A program made the position numbers and the translations under genes. From Bog-159 sp963785255 (lineage in GTDB: Bacteria; Acidobacteriota; Terriglobia; Bryobacterales; Bryobacteraceae): a DNA stretch of 64,000 nucleotides. The stretch spans positions 124,001-188,000 of the forward strand of contig CAWAUR010000009.1 in assembly GCA_963785255.1 (NCBI GenBank), read 5' to 3'. Position 1 is the first letter of the stretch. The number at the start of each line of letters is the position of its first letter. Below, one piece after another: positions 59,460 through 64,000 of this stretch. The notes below the pieces were generated by a model. The model was not told the origin of the DNA and searched no databases. It saw nothing but the letters and a program-made list of their open reading frames with translations.

Positions 59460-59801
59460 TTACTTAGGCTTGAAGATCCCGACCGTGTTGCCTTCCGGAT
59501 CGGCGAACCAGGCGAAAGCGCCGGTGGGGATTTCGACCGGAGGCACCAGGGTTCTGCCGCCGAGTTCGGCCACTTTGTCGAGGGTGGCCTGCAAATCGTC
59601 CACCATCACGTAGAAATGCGTGAAATTGTGCGGTTCGTGGCCCAGCGCCGTGATATGGCCGGCGATGCCTCCAGGGCCGGATTCGATCATGACCGCCGGT
59701 CCCATCTCCGCCAACTTCCAGTCGAATAGCTTTCCATAGAATGCCGCGGTCGCTTGTGTGTCCCGGCAGCCGATTTCAAAATGTACGACGGGGTTTGCCA
59801 T
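59460..59801 (-). CDS. VOC-family (glyoxalase/bleomycin-resistance-like) protein
   Basis: A 113-residue protein with one VOC module pair: VVHFEIGCRDTQATAAFYGK, FDWKLAEMGPAVMI, and FYVMVDDLQATLDKVAELGG, FAWFADPEGNTVGIFKPK. The metal-ligand positions (His4-like start, Glu near the end) are only partly kept. Such proteins are often VOC enzymes of unknown substrate. A family-C repeat lies upstream, between this gene and the beta-propeller gene. Confidence 0.85.
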   Translation of the reverse strand: MANPVVHFEIGCRDTQATAAFYGKLFDWKLAEMGPAVMIESGPGGIAGHITALGHEPHNFTHFYVMVDDLQATLDKVAELGGRTLVPPVEIPTGAFAWFADPEGNTVGIFKPK

Positions 59802-59829
59802 AGATCATCCCACCCTACCACAGAACCCT

Positions 59830-59927
59830 GTGGGGAAGACCCGGGCAGACCATCGTTTTTTGTGGTCTGCCGTGGCTCCAGGCCGAAATTGCAAAAGGCA
59901 GACGACGCAAAACGATCGTCTGCCCTA
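59830..59927. repeat. Family-C double-hairpin repeat, inverted orientation
   Basis: GGCAGACCATCG...TGGTCTGCC comes first and GGCAGACGA...TCGTCTGCCC second, the reverse order of the copies at 12629 and 42684. It directly adjoins the stop codon of the beta-propeller gene (59929). Confidence 0.85.
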
Positions 59928-59928
59928 C

Positions 59929-62136
59929 CTACTTCACCACTACCTTAGACACCGCCTGATTATCGTAGTCATCCTCCACCCGCACAGCCAAAGTATGCTC
60001 GCCGGGCGCGACGTGGTCGAGTGTCAGATCGTAAGTCAGTTGGTGGGAGTCGGAAAGACCGGTCATCGGAGCGGCCAGCGTCCAATCGCAGCCGTCCAAC
60101 GAATACTCCGCTTTCTTGATATCGCTCAGCGCGTCGGCGGCGCTCCAGGTGGCGTGCAACTTGCCACCGGATACACTCGAAGTCAGGTGCGCGATTTCGG
60201 GCGGCGTATTATCGATCAGGAACGGATCGCCTACCATGGAAGTGGAAAGTGCTTCGGCCGGCGGATTGTCCGGCAGATCCGACGCGGTCACGCGCAGGCG
60301 GTACTCACCGTCCGGGAACGCGGTCGAATCCCAGCTCCAGTACTTCTCGTGCAATTTGTCCTTGAGCAGCTTCCATTCGTTTTCATGCGCGCCGCGAATC
60401 TCCACGGTATACACCAAATGGTCGCCGTTATCGTCGGTGGCCGCCCAGCGCGCCCCGACGAAACCCTTGGCATACTGCATGGCGGGCGTGCCGGAATCGA
60501 GCGGCGCGGATGAATTCGAACTGGACGCGGCTTTACCGATCGGCGGCAGCGTCAGCGTTTGTGGCGGAGCGGCCGGCATTAAGGGGGCCGGGAACTTGTA
60601 GTTAGCCGGCGTGCTTTCCATGGTTTCGATGCGCGGCGCCACGTTGCGCTGTAAGTATGCGACGTCCACTGATTCGAGCTCCGGCGACTTCGCTCCATCG
60701 CCCGTCAAGGTCGCCTTCCATTGCATGAAGCGCGCCGCAGGCACGGCGAGACGGCCGCCCTCGGGTTCCGTGATGGCCGCCGACCACGGACTCCAATTCT
60801 TTCCGGGCCGGTCTAGGTTTCCGCTACGCGCGGCAATCGCTATGCGCCCGCCATTCGGGTGCGCCTCAAAACTCAAACGTCCCCAGCGCGAGAAGAAGCC
60901 TGCATCGAAAACTTCGCTTTCAATGGATCCCTCGCGCGCCGGCCCGGGACCTAACCGGTAGACTTTGCCCACATTCGCCGTGGCGGCGTAAAGCGTGCCA
61001 TCCGCGCCGGTTTCAAACGCGGTGATCTGGGAAGAAGGCGCCGTTACCAGCGCGGTCGAGAGCACATCGGAATCGATGCGATAGATGCATCCTTTGTTGC
61101 CGGAACCGAGCAATGGCCGGCCCTGCGCATCGAACCGAATGGCATAGATCACATCCTGCGCATGGCTCCAGATTCTTTCCGGATTGCCGGAAGCGTCGAT
61201 GCGATACACATCCGAGCCAGTCACGGATACGGCGCTGCCCGCGGGCGCCATGGAAGCCGGCGGAGGTACGCCGGTATGGGTCTGCGCCGGTCCTCCCGAT
61301 GGCGCGGCGGGCGGCGTGGGCGGCGGCGGCGCGGGTGTGGACGCCGCTCCCTGCTTGCTGCCAAGCCCCGCGGCGTAAACCGCGCCGTCCGCGCCCACCG
61401 CCAGCGCCGTAATTTCGCTCTTGCTCATCTGGTACAGCACGAATCCCTCGCCCGGCGGCGACACCCGCACCACCAGGCCACCGGGATCGGTTCCGACAAT
61501 CACATTGCCCGACCGGTCCAACGCCATCGACCGCACGTGCGTTTCGTCGGTCCGGTACCAGACGCTGCCATGGCCATCCGGCGTGACCCGATCGACCGCG
61601 CCCGGATCGCCCGTGGCTACGAGTAAGTCGCCCGCCTTATCGAAAGCCAACGCCCAGATATATTTCGCCTTGGGATCGTAGAAGACTTCGGACTTACCGT
61701 CCGCTGCCACGCGATACACCTTGCCATCCGGCGCCGTGGCAGCGTACACGCGATCGTGACTGTCGATGGCGATGGCCTGAATCTGAAGCCCATCCAACTC
61801 CGCGACCATCTTCTTTTCGCCGCCGGCGGAAAGACGGTACAGCTTGGCGCCCGGACCGCCGCCGGCATACAGATTGCCTCGCGAATCGCGGCCCAGCGCC
61901 CACAAGTAAGTCGACGACGTGTCATACACTTCCTGAAATTCCGGCGAAAGTGTAAGTAATCCGTCGCTGCGCAGCGCTAAGTTCTTGAGTACGCCTTTAT
62001 CGAAATCCGCATAGTCTATTTGCGTCCAAATGCGCGTCTGGCTGGCGCCGGCATTCAACGCCCATAAATAGACGAGCAGACCGCACACAGCAGGCGCAGC
62101 GCCGCGCGGCCGTAATAAAACCAAGAGTCGATTCAT
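59929..62136 (-). CDS. Secreted beta-propeller protein
   Basis: A 735-residue exported protein with an N-terminal hydrophobic signal (VCGLLVYLWALNAGAS). The first about 400 residues are repeated blades of NHL/YVTN type (DSRGNLYAGGGPGAKLYRLS, DSHDRVYAATAPDGKVYRVA, DRSGNVIVGTDPGGLVVRVS). A proline-rich linker (PAPPPPTPPAAPSGGP) near residue 270 lies between blades. The last 250 residues look like Ig/fibronectin-type beta domains (DHLVYTVEIRGAHENEWKLL; HVAPGEHTLAVRVEDDYDNQ). No catalytic motif. Its start is 52 bases downstream of the S55 protein stop on the same strand, so the two may form an operon. Confidence 0.75.
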   Translation of the reverse strand: MNRLLVLLRPRGAAPAVCGLLVYLWALNAGASQTRIWTQIDYADFDKGVLKNLALRSDGLLTLSPEFQEVYDTSSTYLWALGRDSRGNLYAGGGPGAKLYRLSAGGEKKMVAELDGLQIQAIAIDSHDRVYAATAPDGKVYRVAADGKSEVFYDPKAKYIWALAFDKAGDLLVATGDPGAVDRVTPDGHGSVWYRTDETHVRSMALDRSGNVIVGTDPGGLVVRVSPPGEGFVLYQMSKSEITALAVGADGAVYAAGLGSKQGAASTPAPPPPTPPAAPSGGPAQTHTGVPPPASMAPAGSAVSVTGSDVYRIDASGNPERIWSHAQDVIYAIRFDAQGRPLLGSGNKGCIYRIDSDVLSTALVTAPSSQITAFETGADGTLYAATANVGKVYRLGPGPAREGSIESEVFDAGFFSRWGRLSFEAHPNGGRIAIAARSGNLDRPGKNWSPWSAAITEPEGGRLAVPAARFMQWKATLTGDGAKSPELESVDVAYLQRNVAPRIETMESTPANYKFPAPLMPAAPPQTLTLPPIGKAASSSNSSAPLDSGTPAMQYAKGFVGARWAATDDNGDHLVYTVEIRGAHENEWKLLKDKLHEKYWSWDSTAFPDGEYRLRVTASDLPDNPPAEALSTSMVGDPFLIDNTPPEIAHLTSSVSGGKLHATWSAADALSDIKKAEYSLDGCDWTLAAPMTGLSDSHQLTYDLTLDHVAPGEHTLAVRVEDDYDNQAVSKVVVK

Positions 62137-62188
62137 AATCAGTTTTCTATTGCCGTTCGAGGGCCGGACTTAGTAACCGGAAGATTCT

Positions 62189-64000
62189 CTACTTGACAAG
62201 TATCTTCAGCGAGTAACTGCCGGTAACTACATAATCGAAAGGCAGCGACATCTGTTCCGACGCGGTATCCGGCGATGTGATCAGCGAACGGTTGGAGCCC
62301 GGCCCGGATTGCATGATATTCAAAACCGAGGCGGGCAGGCTGGGCATGGTCTTATCGTCGAAATACGCGGTCGGACTCGCATCCAAAAGCGAGACATACA
62401 GGCGATCGTTACTGCGCTCCTGGTTGATCAAAGAAACAGTCTCCGGCAGATCGATATAGCGATTCACCATGCCGGCCACGGTCTGCATGCGGTTGATGGT
62501 ATCGGCGTCGCTCAGTACGATGCGGTGCTCGCCGGTCGCCAGGCCCGCCGGAATCTTCAATGTGAAATCGCGTTCGAGGCTGTCGCCGCGGTACGGGCGC
62601 AGGAACACCTTCAGCGCCACGTCGTCGCCGGGGCGCGCCTCGGGCGTAGCCAGCCAGGCGTTTTCGATGGTGGCGACGCGGCGCTCGGGCAGCAGATCCA
62701 CGGTGACCGCGACACTCCTGATGCTGGGCGGATTCACGGCGTTCAGATACAGCCGGTTGAATTTGTCTCCCCACCAGCCCGCCAGCACCATGGGCGCCGG
62801 CACGGGCATCTCGCCCGAGGCCTGCATGGTGGATAACGACAGAGGTGGCCCGCTATTCATTTCCACGTTCGCGTTGAGCCGGTAAGTGGCTTCGTCCATG
62901 AACTCGTTCAATTCCGAAAGAGCGTTGAACAGCGTAACCATCATCAGGTAAGGCGTCCACTTCTGTTGCACAAAGACGTTGAAGCGGAAATCCTTCTCGC
63001 CGCGCACTGCCTTATTCTCGCCGAAGGAGCGCACCTTCATAGTTACCGGAATCATCTCCGATTCCTGCCCCAGCACGCCCATGATCCCGCTGTGCCGGTC
63101 CTGATGCAGCGCGCCCACAATCTCCGTGGCGTTGGCGAACTTGTTGGGCTGATACTGCGAAGCCAGCGTCATCAGCACTTCGCCCTTGCTCATCGGCATA
63201 TCCACCGGGCCGAGATTGAAGAACGGATGGCCGAATGCCAGCACCTGATGTCCGTCGTTGTAAGTCACCGTGCCCAAGCCCGTAATGCTCATGTCGCCCG
63301 AAACCAGCACGCCCGCCACCGGATCGCCCGGGTGCAGCGAATTCTGCCAGCCGGCCGCGGGCTTGGCCGTGTACGTGGTGCTGGACGCGCCGCCGCCCAT
63401 TACCGCCGTGATGCCCAGTTGCGCAAAGAGCGGGCCGAACGCGTTCAAGACATTCTCATGAAAACCGGAGAACGTCAGCGGTGTTTCAATGGGGACCATC
63501 ATGGGCGATTCGCGCGGCAGATTGGGCGACGCGCCCGCGGCCATCGCCTGCGCCAGCAACTCGCCGGGCACGGCCACCTGGCTGCGCGATGCCACTTTAT
63601 CGGGCGTGCGCGCATCGGCGGGCCGGGATTGATCGAAATCGTGAATTTCCATCATCAGCTCGGCGGGAGTGATGCCACAAATCGCATCCGGCGAAAAGAC
63701 GCTGAGCCGCAGCGCCACCGCGCCCACCAGCTTTCCATCGATATACACGGGGCTGCCGCTCATCCCGCCGGCCACGTTGGTGCGCACGGCTTTGCCGCCC
63801 ATCTTGCCCAGAATCACGTCCTGCCGCGGACCCCAGGCGTTCTTCCATAGCCCGATGATCTCGATGGGAACCGCTTCCGGCGTGGTTCCGGCGAATACCG
63901 TCCAGGCCGTCGCCTGCATACCCGGACGCAGATCGGAAGTCTTGAAAATGGCGACTTTACCGATGCGCGGGGCTTCAGGCGCCGTTTCGGCGGCGAATAG
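62189..64000 (-). CDS. SpoIVB-type S55 peptidase domain protein (5' partial)
   Basis: The frame stays open to the right edge (27 codons beyond the ATG at 63919 read PRIGKVAIFKTSDLRPG), so the N-terminus is outside the window. The first visible part is the S55 domain: VFAGTTPEAVPIEIIG, WGPRQDVILGKM, and the active-site region NVAGGMSGSPVYIDGKLVG with the nucleophile serine. GITPAELMMEI and a downstream GTVTYNDGHQVLAFGHPF match the family. The C-terminal 200 residues are beta-rich. Family knowledge: S55 peptidases act in sporulation in Firmicutes; Acidobacterial homologues are exported with unknown targets. Probably in an operon with the beta-propeller gene. Confidence 0.85.
   Translation of the reverse strand, partial: LFAAETAPEAPRIGKVAIFKTSDLRPGMQATAWTVFAGTTPEAVPIEIIGLWKNAWGPRQDVILGKMGGKAVRTNVAGGMSGSPVYIDGKLVGAVALRLSVFSPDAICGITPAELMMEIHDFDQSRPADARTPDKVASRSQVAVPGELLAQAMAAGASPNLPRESPMMVPIETPLTFSGFHENVLNAFGPLFAQLGITAVMGGGASSTTYTAKPAAGWQNSLHPGDPVAGVLVSGDMSITGLGTVTYNDGHQVLAFGHPFFNLGPVDMPMSKGEVLMTLASQYQPNKFANATEIVGALHQDRHSGIMGVLGQESEMIPVTMKVRSFGENKAVRGEKDFRFNVFVQQKWTPYLMMVTLFNALSELNEFMDEATYRLNANVEMNSGPPLSLSTMQASGEMPVPAPMVLAGWWGDKFNRLYLNAVNPPSIRSVAVTVDLLPERRVATIENAWLATPEARPGDDVALKVFLRPYRGDSLERDFTLKIPAGLATGEHRIVLSDADTINRMQTVAGMVNRYIDLPETVSLINQERSNDRLYVSLLDASPTAYFDDKTMPSLPASVLNIMQSGPGSNRSLITSPDTASEQMSLPFDYVVTGSYSLKILVK

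Overview
The window (about 60% G+C, both edges cutting through genes) looks like chromosome of a soil Acidobacteriota, most likely order Bryobacterales (the Solibacter/Bryobacter lineage). The evidence is a secreted BACON-repeat protein ending in what looks like the Solibacter C-terminal domain (TIGR03437), a TIGR03803 tandem-repeat protein plus a broken second copy, an S55 (SpoIVB-type) peptidase, a ThuA protein, many two-component proteins, and several families of G+C-rich palindromic repeats between genes. No rRNA, tRNA or CRISPR was seen. Assignments rest on reading motifs, not on database searches.

Layout. 1-7.6 kb: partial PpiC/SurA-type isomerase, DedA membrane protein, a very large CheB-CheR-PAS-histidine kinase-receiver fusion with a small overlapping partner, and ThuA. 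7.8-14.3 kb: secreted arylsulfotransferase-like protein, histidine kinase/OmpR-type regulator pair, DUF2007 protein, Tat-exported sugar isomerase-like protein, DoxX. 14.3-20.1 kb: TPR lipoprotein, PilZ protein, and a histidine kinase/sigma-54 activator pair with an ATGA overlap. 20.6-25.8 kb: lactate permease, dicarboxylate symporter, two SDR enzymes and a 57-residue membrane peptide. 26-31.9 kb: PAP2-type membrane protein and the purine run purQ-purL-purF. 31.9-33.1 kb: a decayed region with a triply framed nuclease-like pseudogene, a second remnant and a large nested palindrome. 33.1-41 kb: secreted or envelope proteins (BACON/Soli_cterm, wHTH-TM-PD40, collagen-like). 41-45.6 kb: degenerate ORFs, YciI-like protein, O-methyltransferase, TIGR03803 protein, an eight-unit tandem repeat array, a broken TIGR03803 copy and the 3' end of a group II intron. 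45.6-53.2 kb: rsmI, a shortened DUF4926 gene, a frameshifted caspase-like gene, a frameshifted S41 protease gene, MOSC protein and glnA. 54-64 kb: DUF608/GBA2-type glycosidase overlapping a CobW-type GTPase, a DUF2846-like protein, threonine dehydrogenase, VOC protein, a beta-propeller protein and a partial S55 protein.

The strongest non-gene signal is the set of dispersed palindromes. Three families (called A, B and C here) sit directly after stop codons, sometimes supply the stop codon or the last residues of a protein, lie once inside a coding region in frame, and once form a tandem array. The other notable relics are a textbook 34-nt group II intron domain V and several genes broken by frameshifts. 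I did not find a clear new defence or biosynthetic system.
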